64,000 nt of DNA from Dallia pectoralis (Eukaryota; Chordata; Actinopteri; Esociformes; Umbridae), in contig CM055730.1 in the NCBI GenBank assembly GCA_029465975.1, forward strand, positions 23,806,344-23,870,343. Direction: 5' to 3'. The notes under the pieces are model-generated. The model had not been told where the DNA came from and made no database searches. It worked only from the letters and a program-made list of their open reading frames with translations. Below are positions 10,230-23,500 of this stretch, in pieces. Made by a program: the position numbers and the translations under genes. How positions within the stretch are numbered: the first letter of the stretch is position 1; every line of letters begins with the position of its first letter.

Positions 10230-11990
10230 TCACTGATCATATATTAGATTTAATTGGCCTGTGTGAAACCTGGCTCAAGCCTGATGAATTTACCACTTTA
10301 AATCCTCCTGGTTACACTAGTGATCAGATACCCTGTGCATCCCATAAAGCGGGGGGGGTTGCTATTATTTATGCTACACAATATACATTTTCACTAAAAC
10401 ATGTCACTGGGTTTCAATCTTTAGAAGTTTTACTTATGAGATTTGGGCCATACACAATGTTCCACATTGAGTTTCCAGAATTCTTGTCCAACATTGCAGT
10501 CATGGCAGATTATGTTTACCGTATTTTCCGGACTATAAGTCGCACTTTTTTATAGTTTGGCTGGTCCTGCGACTTATAGTCAGGTGCGACTTATATATTA
10601 ACATTAACTTAAATACAACTGAAAACGGATGCAAACTTGCGCGTTTATTATTTCCAGCGTTCTGTAGAAAAACACCATAAACAACTCCGCACAATTGCAT
10701 CGTGAAAACGGTTTGCCAAGTGCAACCAGCGGTAGAAAATATAAAACAATCTCTCAAACGTTCATCACTTTACAACTCTCTTTTTGTTCGCTCCTCTCTC
10801 CACTCTCTCTCAACTCTGACCTACGCTGGTGACTCTACTTCCGGAGCAGCGTGTAACTTTATCGAACCAAATTAAAGTTATTTCTCTGTAAATAAAATAA
10901 AACATTATCACAGTGTTTCACTTATTAAATTCCCTACATTATTATAACTATTATAACTGCATATAGTGAAGTAACTCAGTGATAATACAGTTGCGCACAT
11001 TCACTCTGTCGCCATGGAGACGCATCAACAAACTTCCGCGTCAGCTACATTAATAAAGTATGCAGCCGAAAACGGTACTCGAGCAGCAGAAAGAAAGTAT
11101 GGAGTGAGTGAGAAACTTGTGAGGGACTGGCGAAAAGCAGAGGTAACTTTAACCGCGATGAAGAAAAGATAGAAAGCTAATCGCGGGCTGAAAGACAGAT
11201 GTCCAGCGCTGGAGGAACGAGTCCACAGATGGGTGCTTGAACAACGTGCTGCCCGGGAGAGGCTTGTCAACGGTGAAGTTACGTCTCCACGCCCAGGCGG
11301 TCTTGTTCATAAGTGACACAGAGGATGAAGAATTCGATGGATTTATTGATTTTGAATGACATCGGGAGCTTGGTGAATTGCTTACCGGGGAACTCGCTTG
11401 TTGGACTCGCTGGCTTGTTATGTTAATTTAACCTATTCAGCCGAATGTTCTATATGCTAGTTGAAAAACGTTTTATGTGTTACGTTAATATACCGGACAC
11501 CCATTCAGCCTGTTGTTCTGTGATTAAATGTTCCAGAATAAATGTCTTTTTTTGGTCTTGGATTTTGTGAAATACATTAAATAAATGCGACTTATAGTCC
11601 GGTGCGACTTATATATGTTTTTCCCTCGTCATGACGCATATTTTGACTGATGCGACTTATATTCCGGAGCGACTTATAGTCCGGAAAATACGGTAAATCT
11701 CTGGGGATTTAAATATTTACATGGAAAAAAACAAGGACTCTCTTCAAAAGGCTTTTGAAGCCATAATTGAATCAGTGGGTTTTGTCCAGCAGGTTTTGTT
11801 TCAGGACCTACCCATTGTCACCATCGTTTTTTAGATTTAGCGTTATCAAATCTAACTTTCTTTTCTTCAGAATCCTGTTTTGTCAGACCATGCCTACTGA
11901 CCACACTGTGGGACCGACCGACCTAAGGACATATAGGAAGACCCTACTAAGGCCCCCCTGTTTGTGTTGCAGGCCAAGCAGCTAATGCCA
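10230..11990 (+). mobile_element. LINE endonuclease-domain fragment, split by a pogo-like element
   Basis: Left part 10240-10516 reads LIGLCETWLKPDEFTTLNPPGYTS..., KAGGVAIIYA and FHIEFPEFLSNIAVMADYV. The right part from 11694 continues ISGDLNIYMEKNKDSLQKAF (GDFNIH motif), FVQQV and ALSNLTFFSSESC. These are the APE-type endonuclease motifs of a non-LTR retrotransposon. A stop and frame changes mark it as dead. Confidence 0.8.
10519..11693 (+). mobile_element. Pogo-like (Tc1/mariner superfamily) element, internally deleted
   Basis: 1175 bp flanked by TA (10517-10518, 11694-11695). Terminal inverted repeats are CCGTATTTTCCGGACTATAA and its complement, with sub-terminal copies of gcgacttatagt. 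The plus strand from 11013 reads METHQQTSASATLIKYAAEN..., RAAERKYGVSEKLVRDWRKAE, a stop at 11170, then ANRGLKDRCPALEERVHRWV, the psq/CENP-B-type DNA-binding region of pogo transposases. Around 11310-11358 an acidic end (SDTEDEEFDGFIDFE, stop) resembles the transposase C terminus. The DDE core is missing, so it is non-autonomous. Confidence 0.85.
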
Positions 11991-12119
11991 TCTGGCAGTT
12001 TTGGCTTCCAATCTGTCTAACCCTCAACCCTCCCGGTTGTCCCTTTCTGACTGTCAAGTATTTGACCTGGACTATATTATAAGACTCTCTGCATTTAAAA
12101 ATGCATTTAATAATTATTA

Positions 12120-12330
12120 AACTATTATAAGTTCACCCAGCACCGCCAGTAGAGGACTGTCCATCCCTCTGAGCCTGGTTCCTCTTTAGCGTTCTTCCTA
12201 GAGGCTGTGTATCAACTTTTGACGTGTGCTCTGTCGGGTTCAGGCTGGGTGTTTGTAAAAGCACATTGTGACAACTTTGTTGTAAATAGAGCTTCATAAA
12301 ATAAATCTGATTGATTGATGATGATATCAA
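12120..12330 (-). repeat. Inverted copy of the 4504-type dispersed repeat
   Basis: Reverse complement matches 4510-4720 (gtgtgctctgtcgggttcag, gcacattgtgacaactttgt, aatctgattgattgatgatg). Confidence 0.65.
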
Positions 12331-12339
12331 CAATTTTAT

Positions 12340-12720
12340 CCGGTACACGAGAGTAGGCAGATTCGTTGTCGATGAACAGGCAGGGTTCTGTACACGGGAG
12401 AAGGCAGGGTCGTTGTCGATGGACAGGCGATGGTCGAGGCAGGTAGAATAACACGATTGTAAGTTTGTAAGAGTCAGGAACAGAATCGGTCAAACACTGG
12501 GAACTCGGGAAAACAAAGCACTGGAGAATGCGGGAAGGTAACAAAGCACAGGAGAACGCGGGAACATAATGTACAAAGACAAACGATCTGGCAACAGGTA
12601 ACAGGAAATGCTGACATATACCCCAAGGATCAATCAGTAGATGGGGATCACCTGGTGAAAAGAGGTGGAGACCATGACAAGCCAGATGATACATATCAGG
12701 TTGTGACATGACCCATAAAA
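12340..12720. repeat. LTR-like dispersed repeat
   Basis: Contains two offset near-copies of a 50-bp segment (tacacgagagtaggcagatt / tacacgggagaaggcagggt) and aagcactggagaa/aagcacaggagaa pairs, a pattern common in fish gypsy LTR flanks. No coding content. Confidence 0.4.
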
Positions 12721-13740
12721 GAAAAGCTATTACAGCTCACCATATACATTTTAAGGAAGTAGGGAAGAGATGAAGGAGGTTGGAAGGATGTTTGAGTAAT
12801 TTGGGGCAGTATGAGTCCATCCCAGAAGAATGTAGTCAGAATAAAAACAGATGTAGTCTGTGTCTGGGATTCTGGCGTGTGCGTTGTTGTGTGTGCCTAC
12901 TTGTATGTCTCCAACACTGGGTCTAACTGGTCACTATAGCATGTAATTGGAACACACTTGAAAGCTTTCAAAGGCTTGGTTCACTCCTGGCTCTCAGCAA
13001 CACGCATTCAAAGCCAAGCAAGCTGTATCTAAAACATGTTTTAAGGCACCACTTTTCTCGGGTCTCCATCCATCTAGCTATGCACATCACGTATCATGTG
13101 ATATTATAGGAAACCAAAGAGAAAGACTGAGAGAGGCTATGTTTACCTTAATGAGGCCCACCCTTTTCCTCTTTCCCTCCCTCTCCACTTCCTCTTCTGA
13201 AAAAAAAACCCATTTGGGTTATATACACAACTCAACTTTAAAAAAACATTACAATTAGAGAGTGTGGATGCTGTCTACAAGCGTGTTTTTTTTCTATTAC
13301 TTCATTCACCAAAAATTTGACTTTAGTCAAGACTATAATTAGTAAGTGTCGGTGGACCCTTTGGGATGATGGATCTAGGCTATTGTAACTTGTGATCCCT
13401 TTGGAGACATGTGGGTACATGTAAGTGTTTGTCCTGTGAATGATTTTAATGATTTTATTACACATGCATTAGGGACAGACACTTTAAAAAGGGCATGATC
13501 ACATCAGTCAAGGTCCGAGTTAAGCATTAACCTTCTCTCTGTATAGATTAGGGGAATGCTACTATGTTTTTCTTTGGGCTTTCTTGGTAAGCAAGTAGTA
13601 CCGTGTCAAACAGTTTCCCAGCTCCTCGTTCTGCTTGGATCCAAACCTCCTTGTCTGTATGTTTGAGGGACGAGTGTTATCTACTTTGGTAGGGCAGAAT
13701 TTTCTAAAAAACCTGATCTGGAGCAGACTCTGGAAACATC
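12721..13740 (+). promoter_or_regulatory. Region upstream of ABCC2 start codon
   Basis: About 1 kb between an LTR-like repeat and the ABCC2 ATG. It must hold the 5' UTR and proximal promoter unless a further upstream non-coding exon exists. Nothing in it reads as protein. I see no clear TATA box at a convincing distance, and the transcription start cannot be fixed from sequence alone. Confidence 0.4.
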
Positions 13741-14514
13741 ATGGCGGTAACTGCTCTTGAGGAGTTCTGCGGGTCTACGTTTTGGGTGAGTAGAACCATA
13801 AAATATATCAGAAGCTCAACTTTCAGATCCTTATTTTTTGTCTATTCCAGTACTCTCTCTTGAAAGAGCAGAAGTTAACTTCATAAAGTTAATTGTTCTA
13901 ACAGGACGGGTTATTAGAACAATATTTTAGGCAACTCCCAGCTAACATAACTAGACACAAGGCAGTTTTGTTACATGTAAGCCTGTATCAGGAGGGCATT
14001 ATTTCCAAAAGCGTTTTGGTTGGTGACAACAAAGGTTTTATAAAAAGATTTGTTGACACAATTTACACAAAAAGGAATCTCTATATTAGCATGAGTGTAA
14101 TTTAAAAATGATTTGCTTTGCAATGTTGATACAATGCTTTGTTAAGAACAATTAAACATTGTTTAATAGAAGGCACCTTTGGAAACCTAACTGTAAATGT
14201 ATTTAAGAAAAACAGAAAGCATTTGTATGGTCATTGTCTATATAAAATAATCAGATTCAAAGTTTATGCTACTAAATCTTCATACAAGATTTATTGGGTT
14301 CGACTTGACTCAGAATTTCATGAAGTAAAGTTAGATATTGTCTTCAGAATTGGTTTGATGAGGTTGTATGAAATAATCAATTATATGTCAGTGAAGATTT
14401 TTTTAAGTACTGCATCCATTAATAATATTGGCTTTGTCATTATGTTCTATCTTTGTTCCAATCTTTTAACTGATCTTATTTCACTCATTTCACAATTGTC
14501 AAGTCAGAGAGTGC

Positions 14515-14551
<37 letters not shown>

Positions 14552-17541
14552 CGAGAATGAACATGTAACTGGGTTGTCACTATGAGGTTAACCTGACTCA
14601 GCATTTTAGACATGTGGTGCCTGCTACTGCTTGTAAGTCAGAGTGCAGCCTCTCTCTTTCACAATAAACAAGAACCTAATAGTAATTCATTATTGGAAGT
14701 AGACTCACATAATAGCCAAGTCACCATAGAGTGCATGTTGAAATAGATACGTCATCTTGGTTTTGATTTACATTCTCATATTTTTTAGTTCTTTCACGTA
14801 TTTTATGTTTTCTTTTTACTATTTAATCATTTTAAAAGTTGGGACAAAAACGCACTCAATTCTTCATTTTTTGTTTAGTGGCTTATGCTGCCCAGATATG
14901 TTTTTCTCGTCAGATACACAGATTTTAGTCAGTTATGTGGGCATATCCTGCATCAAAAGAACTGGAAGCAAATCAACCAGATAATAAATCCTGACTAGAA
15001 AAAAATACACTAATGAACTGGCAATCTTGTGTTCCTTTCAAATTCAGGTTCATTCTATGAGTATTTTTGATATATGCATCAATTGCTCAGCCATAAAATA
15101 CATAAAAAACTGATGAGTGAGGGGAATAATATTAATTATCTAAGAAGGACACATGTCAAGGTCTGTGTAGATTCGATGGTAAGCTCTCGTCGTCCATGTG
15201 TTGAATGCTAAAGGAGCAGGAGTGACCTGTGCAATTTTGACAAGAATGTGTCTTTGAAACGATAAGGCTTGTGGTGTCCTCTCAGTCAGCAGTGGTGAGT
15301 ACCCACAAACAGTGGATCAAAGAAGGACCAACCACAAACGGGCAACAGGGTGTTGGGCACCCAAGGCTTGTCGATGCATAAGGGCAACCAAGGTTTTTCT
15401 GGTCTGAACCGATGGTCACAACACACATTTCACCCTGCGGCGTATGGCGCTGCATAGACGCAGATCGATCAGAGTAGCCATGACAACCCCTGTCGACCGT
15501 TGAAAGCGCCTACAATGAGCGCACAAGTGTCAGAACTGGAGCTTAGAGCAGTGGAAGAAGGTTACTTTATTTTCTTTTACATCACATGAGAGCCATGTAT
15601 TTGGAGTTTAGCTGGGGAAGTGATGGCACCAGGTTGTACTGTGGGAAGACGGCAAGCCGGTGCAGGGATTGTGACTTCAATTTGCCACAAGTCACCAACT
15701 GAAATATTGTTGCAGACAAGGTACTCCCCTTCGTGGCGATGGAGTTCGATGATGCCAGTGGCCTCAGGATAGTCCTCCCAGCCACACTGCACATATTGTT
15801 CGGGAATGATCGGACAAAAATAATAAGGAGTTCAAGGTGTTGCCTTGGCCACCAATTTCCCAAGATCTCAATCACAATTCCGATCCACTGCGGTTCTACC
15901 TTGCAACTCACAGAAATTGGATCTGCTGCTAATGTCTACTGAGACATACCATACCATACAAGTTAAACAATTTAAAGGCAATGCTACTAAATATAAATTG
16001 AGTGTATGTACATTTATTTTATGGTTGTTGGATTATATCTGGGTGTTCAATAAAACTATATTTCAAATCATTTACGATAAAATACAATTTTGAGTTTTAA
16101 TGTATTGCCAAAAATGCTTTATGTTGTTTAATTCTAATGTTTCCATGTTTGGCCAATTTTGAACGACAACCAGACCAAAGCCAGAACAATTGCAAGAAGA
16201 CCATTAGTGACACTAAATGCAATCAGAACATTACATGTGTAAAAAAGATCAAATACACACGCACACAGACACACCCCACCCCAAACACACAAACAGACGG
16301 GTCAGTGCGTAGGAGAGTTTTGGACTTGTGCGTGTGTTTTGCATGTATCAAGTGCTTGCGTAACAACAGTGTTTCCTTTGCGTTAGAACTCGTCACTCCT
16401 GCAGCTCGTTGACCCAGACCTGCCGGTGTGTTTCGAGCAGACCGTTTTGGTATGGACTCCATTATGCGTCCTGTGGCTCTGCGCCCCCCTGCACCTGGTA
16501 GTCCTTTGCAAAAAGGCCACCCCTCATAAACACCTGTCTAAGATATACCTCTGTAAACAGGTAAACTAACCCCATGTCAAAGACGTACTCAACTGAGACT
16601 ATTTTTATACATGCTGCAAACCTTAAAATGAATGTCCATGAATGTAATTAAATTTATGTCATTGATGTTATTGCAATTGGATGTAATAACATTGTCATAG
16701 TCTTTGCAAAAATACCACTGACTGTTATGAAGTGAAATTAAATCTGTTCCTTGACATTTTGGACTCCCCTCTATATCACCGTTCTCTTTAGATTGTGGTT
16801 GGGCTGTTGTTTTTAACCGCGATAGCAGGTCTTGCAGTGACGTTAGGAGAGGATTACGGTCCAAACCGAGACCCCGCCACGACTGAGAGCAACCCTGGGG
16901 TCTTCTATGCCAATCCTGTTCTCTTCGCTCTTTCATGGGTAAACCTTTGAAATATTTATCTGTTTAAGTAATTATTGACATTCAAAAGATGGGTTAGAGG
17001 TTCACAACACAGTGTAGTTATTGTTTGTCAAGTCAGTCAGTTTGGGTCGAGTAACGATTCAATCAATGCCATTTTTCTTCATCCTGTTATTTAGTGTGAA
17101 TATCTGCTAATGAAAAGAGAAAATTCCTGAATCCCTTTTATAGATCCTGGTGCTGCTGTGTCAGGAGGGTGTGAGGAGAAAAAGGGGAGCGGTTGACTCT
17201 ACCACCCTCTTCCTCTTCTGGCTGATCCTTGTGCTGTGCAAGGTCTTCCCCTTCCAGACCTTGCTACGAGACGCCCTAAGTCTGGTATGGTGGGAGGGAC
17301 ATGTGGTTTTTTCTAGCACAATCAAGGTGTTTAATGCTAATTTTCTTTCGGATCCCGAATATTATTGATCAGTGTAAATTTCTTGTACTAGGAAGAAAAG
17401 GTGGATGAAATGGATGAGAAAAAGAGCTTGAACCTCCCTCGTTTCTGCCTCTTCTACATTTCCTTTGGGCTGGAGTTGATTGCCCTTGTCCTCTCTGCCT
17501 TTGCAGATGTCCCCCGGGAAGCAGAGGATCTGGTCAAAAAG
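13741..17541 (+). CDS. abcc2: ABCC2 exons 1-5: N-terminal TMD0
   Basis: Residues 1-219. Exon 1 gives 15 residues. Exon 2 (58 codons) carries DLPVCFEQTVLVW and a hydrophobic helix. Exon 3 (49 codons) begins IVVGLLFLTAIAGL, another membrane segment. Exons 4 and 5 add LVLLCQEGVRRKRG, FLFWLILVLCKVFPFQTL and FCLFYISFGLELIALVLSAF. Long-type ABCC proteins have an extra five-helix domain here that small ABCC members lack, so this marks the protein as a long MRP. Exon 2 is the same length (174 nt) as I recall for human exon 2. Exon 5 is longer than its human counterpart, with an added charged stretch EEKVDEMDEKK. Confidence 0.92.
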
Positions 17542-20500
17542 GTACTCATCTATAGTACATGCAAAGACATTGCAATGGAGAAATTACTGTCAACAAATTA
17601 TTGGTTTTCATTTGACACCAACAGAACAGTATACAAATATACTCAGGTCAACAGAAACACCATATGAAAAACCTATGTCAATAAAAATATTGTTCTACCT
17701 CAGACGGTTTGTCTTGTCATGTACATTTTAGAACCCAGAGGTTGGAGCAGCATTTCTCAGCAGAATAACATTCAACTGGTTCAACAGGTATGGTATCACA
17801 GATCTTCATCAATGCCTTCAAAGCATTTGATTGGGTCTATGTCTATACTGACATATACCAGACATGTTACTATTGACCTGTCTCAAAGGGTAAATGTTCA
17901 CTCTTTCTGTTTCTCTCTCTACTTCTGTTAGCATGGTGGTAAATGGTTTTAAGCGACCTCTGGTTCAGGAGGATATGTGGGAGCTTAGTGAGTCAGACTG
18001 TACCCTCCAAGTCAGCCAGAAGTTCCAGCAGATAATGCAGAAAAAGCTGAAAGCTTCCAGGATCAGGCTCCAGACCAAACTAAAGACGACAGGGTTGAAG
18101 AAGGCAAGCACAGTCCCGGGACAGGTCCTCTCGAATGGGCGTCAGAACGGCCTGGGGAAGGGGATCAGCCAGGATGTGCTGGTGATGGTAAGTGTACACA
18201 AAGCAGACACTGAGAGACAGAATTACACAGCTCAAACAATAGAACATGCTCAGGGATTTATGTTGTTGTGTTCCACATAGTCAGTTGTTTTTTGACCAAT
18301 GCAAAGTAAGCAGTATCCGTTCCATATTTTTTCACTCCTGACAACAATACATCTTTGTGAAGACTGATAAGCCTTTTATGCTCACACAAAGTAAAAATGG
18401 TCATATGAAAAAGTAAGTACACCTCAACGCTGTTTTCCTTACATGTTTGGACAAATTTGATTGATAACCTCACTTTTTTGTCCCCTAAAAAGCATTGAGC
18501 GTTGTATTGTAGATGAAAACGGCAGATTTTCATTAAAATATCTACATAGGCTGTCACGAATCCTTGAGGTGTTGTGGGAGGAATCACATTACTTTGAACC
18601 ACAATGAGACAGGAGTGGATTCAGGCACAGAGCGATGTATTTAATGGAATGCAAAAACAACAATCAAATGCTTGTAGTGGTAGGGCAAGCAGATATACCT
18701 AATCCAGTAATACAACACAAAAGGAGACTGTACCAGGCAGAACCGGAATTGTAGTCGCGGAGCAGAGTTAAAAAACAACAGGAGATCAGAGAAATCAGTC
18801 AAAGGTACAAGGGAGTACGCTAAGCAGTGGTGGCTGGCCCATAGAGGACGCATGAGAATATTATTGTATATATGTTGTTTTGTATCAATTAATTGCTGCA
18901 GTTCTGAAGCACATTAACAATTAGTTAGATTTAGTTTGATCATAAAATACTGTATGCTATTCTTCCAGTCAAAGGTTTGAGTTCATATTATATATCCTTT
19001 ATACAGTATAAGATTTCCTATAAATGTAATAGTGAAGTTTTTACAAGTTCAAATGAAAGGCTTGTGTTTGTGCAATATTATGTTTTGTGTAAGAATGCCT
19101 CAGCTTTTTAATATTGGCATTAAATAATTACTGACTATTTCACTGAGCACTGCTGTCCTGCAGTTTGTGTTAAGTTGTATTGCGATGGTAACGGAAACAA
19201 AAAAGTATGGCACAGCCCCACAGAGAATATTTTTCACCAGCCGCCACTGACGCTAAGGTCAAAAACGGTAACAGACAAGGGACAAAACCAAGATACACTT
19301 GAATTGCTTGTAACAAAGGCTCAGTAATGCCAACACAAACAATACCGCACATAAAAACCACAGGATTAGTTATACTGATGTTTATTGGAAAAAGGTTCTA
19401 GAACTCCTGTGAAATGGAACGAGTTCTGATAGGCTGGGATGGGGTGGTAATAGCTGGCGTGACGGTGTCCTGGCTAGTGGTGGTGGCTGGTGTTACGGTG
19501 GCTGGACTGGTAGTGGTAGTTGCTGGAGTTACATACATACATGCAATAATCACGTTAGAGGGTTTTTATTGAAAACAACCAGGAACGGACAAAAACATGT
19601 ACACTTGTTTTGAAATAAGTTTGTTTACTTGAGCAACGACTAAATACACAAAACAGCTATACGCAGAACAAATAACAATCACCAAGACGAAAGAACTGAT
19701 CATGCAACAATGATGATCACAAACAGGGGAGGCAAAACTGTACACATAATAATGACTGATTGGAAATTGGTGTGAATAATAATGGACAAAGACAAAACAA
19801 TGAATGAATGAATGCGTCTGGGGATGAGTTTGTGAGTGAAAGGAAGCTGGAAAACACGGGGTGAAGACAAGTTATCCCCACCTTACCGAACTGTAACCTC
19901 CACGCAGTGTACTAAGGTTCGCCCTCGTTAAAAGAGGCACAGACTAGTGTACGCTTTGTTATGAAACAGATTTTATTACAGTACAAACGGATATCCTCAT
20001 AAAACAGTGACACAGGCCAAGTATCTGCAACAACCCAAACACAACATCAGAACAAACACCTTAAAATACAGACACATTAACAAAGAGTACGACATACCAG
20101 ATTAAAGTGCATCGACACATATCCTCTCGCTGCACATTGGGTGATTTCAGCAACAAACCAACAGAACAGCCCTTCCTGCCAACCTTTAACCCCTTGAACA
20201 GCTAGGGGCGGGGCCAGATCACATGGTACGTCTATCACTACCTGGTTACAGAAACTTGCAATACTCTGAGTAATAGTGGATATTTAAAAAATAATAAACG
20301 TTACTTCCACATGGAAGACTCAAAACCCACGGAATCTCAATTAAACAACGACAACCACTGATGAGGAAGTCAGGGGGAGCCTGTATAAACAAACATAATT
20401 GAGTAATGGGAGATATAGTGAACACAAGACAAAACCAGACATATATTGTAATATTATATTTGATGGTGGCTGGTGACGCCGACCGCCAAAGCCTTTTCTG

Positions 20501-23500
20501 CGCCACGAGGGGGATGTGACACGTGTATTCCCTAATCCTCAATATCTTATTTTTTTTAACGATTCTGTAGTAGCTTTACTTGTGTGTTTTGGATCACTGT
20601 CCTTTTGCAATATCCATGTTCAGAATCAGAATCAGAAAAGTGTTTATTCGCCATTGAATGTGTGAACAGACAAGGAATTTACTGTGGCAGGAAGGTGCTT
20701 ACATGCAACACAAGTTCAGCTCAGCTTCAGTTTTTCGACAGATTCCCTCTCAGTCTCCTCAATAATTCTGTGGTATGATCTTGAGTTCATGGTCAAACTC
20801 AATGATTGCAAGTTGACCAGACCCTGAGGCAACAAAGCAGTTCCAAATCCTTTTCCCATCGCCTTCATGCTTTATGGTTGTTATGACATTCTTTTGTCAA
20901 AAGCGGTTACAATAATGGCATCTGGTCCAGAGCGCATTGTTCCAGTAGTTATACTCTTTACTCGGGTGTTGTCTGGCAAACATGAAATTTGCACAACATT
21001 GATTGTGGCATGAGAGGCCTATAGATCCATCTTTGTTAACCTGGGTTATATAAAAATGTCTATGAGCATCTTTTAATCATCACTTGGGCATAGTTGGCCC
21101 AGACAATCTGTTTTTTTTGTAGAATGCGATTGATCTGTTTTTTTTTCTCAAAACGATTTGTTTGATTTGTTGAATTAGATTCCTTCTATTAATGAATGTG
21201 GTTGGAGTTTGGCTTTCAACTTTCCAGGCAGTGTGACTTACTTTTTCACAGAACTATATATGGCCACCTATAATACATTTGCCAAGATACAACAATGCTG
21301 CAATACCAAGGTATTAAAGAGATCTGTACAATCTAAGGAGGTCTTAGAACGTGATTACCTTTGAGATCCACATAATCAGTTATACTTTCGTATCTTTTAA
21401 TTTATTTTCAGCTGTGAATAGGGTTAGCAGGTACATTGAATGCACTTGTCCAACAAACAAGTATGAACAACTGTAAATTCTTTGAAAACATATTTTTCTG
21501 TTTTCATCTGCACTACATATACCTGAATATTCAAAGTGCACCTGAAATGTTACAGTTTGATATTTATATCCCTGTATTAGGAGGAAAAAGGGAATGATAC
21601 GGACAAAAAGAAGAAAACAAAGGACAAAAACAAAAAAGAAGACAAAGCGGACTATCCGAAAGCATGGCTAGTCTCGTCCCTCGGTACCACATTCAAAAAG
21701 GTCCTGTGGGAATCAGCTTTTTTAAAGTTGCTAACGGACCTGTTATCCTTTGTCAGTCCACAATTACTCAAGTAAGTCAACGGCTGATCATCCCAGTCAT
21801 GTTCTAATATTCACTTATTAGTCAATTATCAGATGCTCTGACTGCTAGGCTATATATAAATTCAGGTCAACTATGAAAAAAACATGTTATATATACATGC
21901 CAAAATCAACATACAGCAAAATGCATCTTTAATAAATGATGTTCTATGCAAAAAAATATAACTTAGACTGTAATTCCCAGTAAAAGTAGAGTATGTGCGA
22001 CGGAGTATAAAACTAGAGTATGTGAGAGAATATAAAACTCAAACATGTAGAAGATATTATGTAATTCATATTAAAAGTAGAGAATGTGTGAAACAAGATA
22101 TGACTAGAGTATCTAAGAAATGTGGAATATAAGCATTAATTACTAAGTACTCATATGGCATTAATTCTATTCAATCTCAGGAATGTTTACATTGACCATG
22201 ACCATTGACCATTGACCTGTGTTGTATGGCTTTTGTAGGCCACCATAGTATTGTTCTTGGCACACGCCTACATCTTATTTTCTACATCATCTTTACATCT
22301 GATGGTTTCATATATAGCTATTTGACAGCCATCTTGTCTGAGCGAATTCCAGGAACGCAAAGGAAGGCTGTACGCTATATCTTTATATCTTTCCATAAAC
22401 TTAGGTGGCCTTTTCCCTCGATTCAACATGAGTTTCCAATACAAAACGGCTGTATTCCGATATCTGGAATATCTTACAGAAACAATATAAAACCACATTA
22501 TATGAAAGAAACAGTAGCAGTTTTGTAAAAGAAAACATATTTTCAGCTCTTGTTGTAGTCCTGCAATTTTGTGATGAGGTCATCAAAGTTGAACTTTATT
22601 GTTTATTGTCTGTTTTGTAAATATTAAATATTCCCTGAATGATTATCTAAACATTTGTAAGGCCTTAAAATAGAGCAATCGTGGTCTGGGTAGAAGACCT
22701 CAAACAAACGTATTCCAAAAAGTTGACTGGCATCCAAAAAGGGAAAAATAATAGGTAAATAAAGTTCATTTACGGACAGCGTCAAGGTGGCACTTCTATA
22801 AATCTATTCTATTACTCAATTGTGTGGATGCAAATGTTTAAACCAATGCATGTTACGCCAACAAAATGAAATTATGTGTCACATTATATTACCTTTTACA
22901 AAATAAAATAAGTTCTGATGAAACCTAACTAGCTAAATAATAACTACAAAAAATATATGTATAACAAATTACCTGGGCTTTAATTTCACACTTTGTATTC
23001 TTATATATAATCCAAATTTTTTAAATATATTGTGTTATTACATAATTGATTGTCAAATTTTGGGACATCAATTGCTATTGACTTAAGACAACTCATATTA
23101 CATCAGAATCCAATTGTGAATAATGTCCGTGCTTTAAATTATTTGTAAATAATCTACTGAATCCACTGTTCTATATATCCATATCTGAATATTTTATTTG
23201 TTAACAGTATCTTCAAATGGATTTATGGCAATTTATGTTCCTCCTTTAATTGTAGTCATGATATTTCCTAGATTGCTGATATCTTTTACTACGGACAAAT
23301 CCATCCACACCTGGACAGGCTACGTTTATGCAGTGCTGCTTTTCCTGGTGACCATCTTTCAGTCTCTGTTCCTGCAGCAGTACTTCAACAAATGTTTTAT
23401 TCTGGGAATGAAAGTCAAAACAGCTCTCATGGCTGCTGTGTACAAGAAGGTACATGTTCATGTCTCGCACACGGGTCCTTTCAGAACGGTTATCTAGGCA

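Larger units (their letters stand above)
13786..16386 (+). other. ABCC2 intron 1
   Basis: 2.6 kb. Contains a GA microsatellite (14516-14549) and a decayed Tc1-like copy (15270-15960). The rest is AT-rich with no convincing coding signal. Confidence 0.6.
18188..21580 (+). other. ABCC2 intron 7
   Basis: 3.4 kb. An LTR-like repeat complex (18550-20540) with a hAT MITE, then a short LINE 3'-end-like segment near 20620-20700 (cagaatcagaatcagaaaag). The remainder is unassigned. Confidence 0.55.

Noticed and set aside
12212..12709. 165-aa minus-strand frame
   Set aside because: Lies over dispersed repeats; translation is Cys/Leu/Ser-rich without motifs.
14139..14585. 148-aa plus-strand frame in ABCC2 intron 1
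   Set aside because: AT-rich composition, no family resemblance, ends in the GA microsatellite (RERERERE). No conserved motif.
15577..15911. Overlapping minus frames of 71 and 109 aa
   Set aside because: Antisense of a decayed Tc1-like element.
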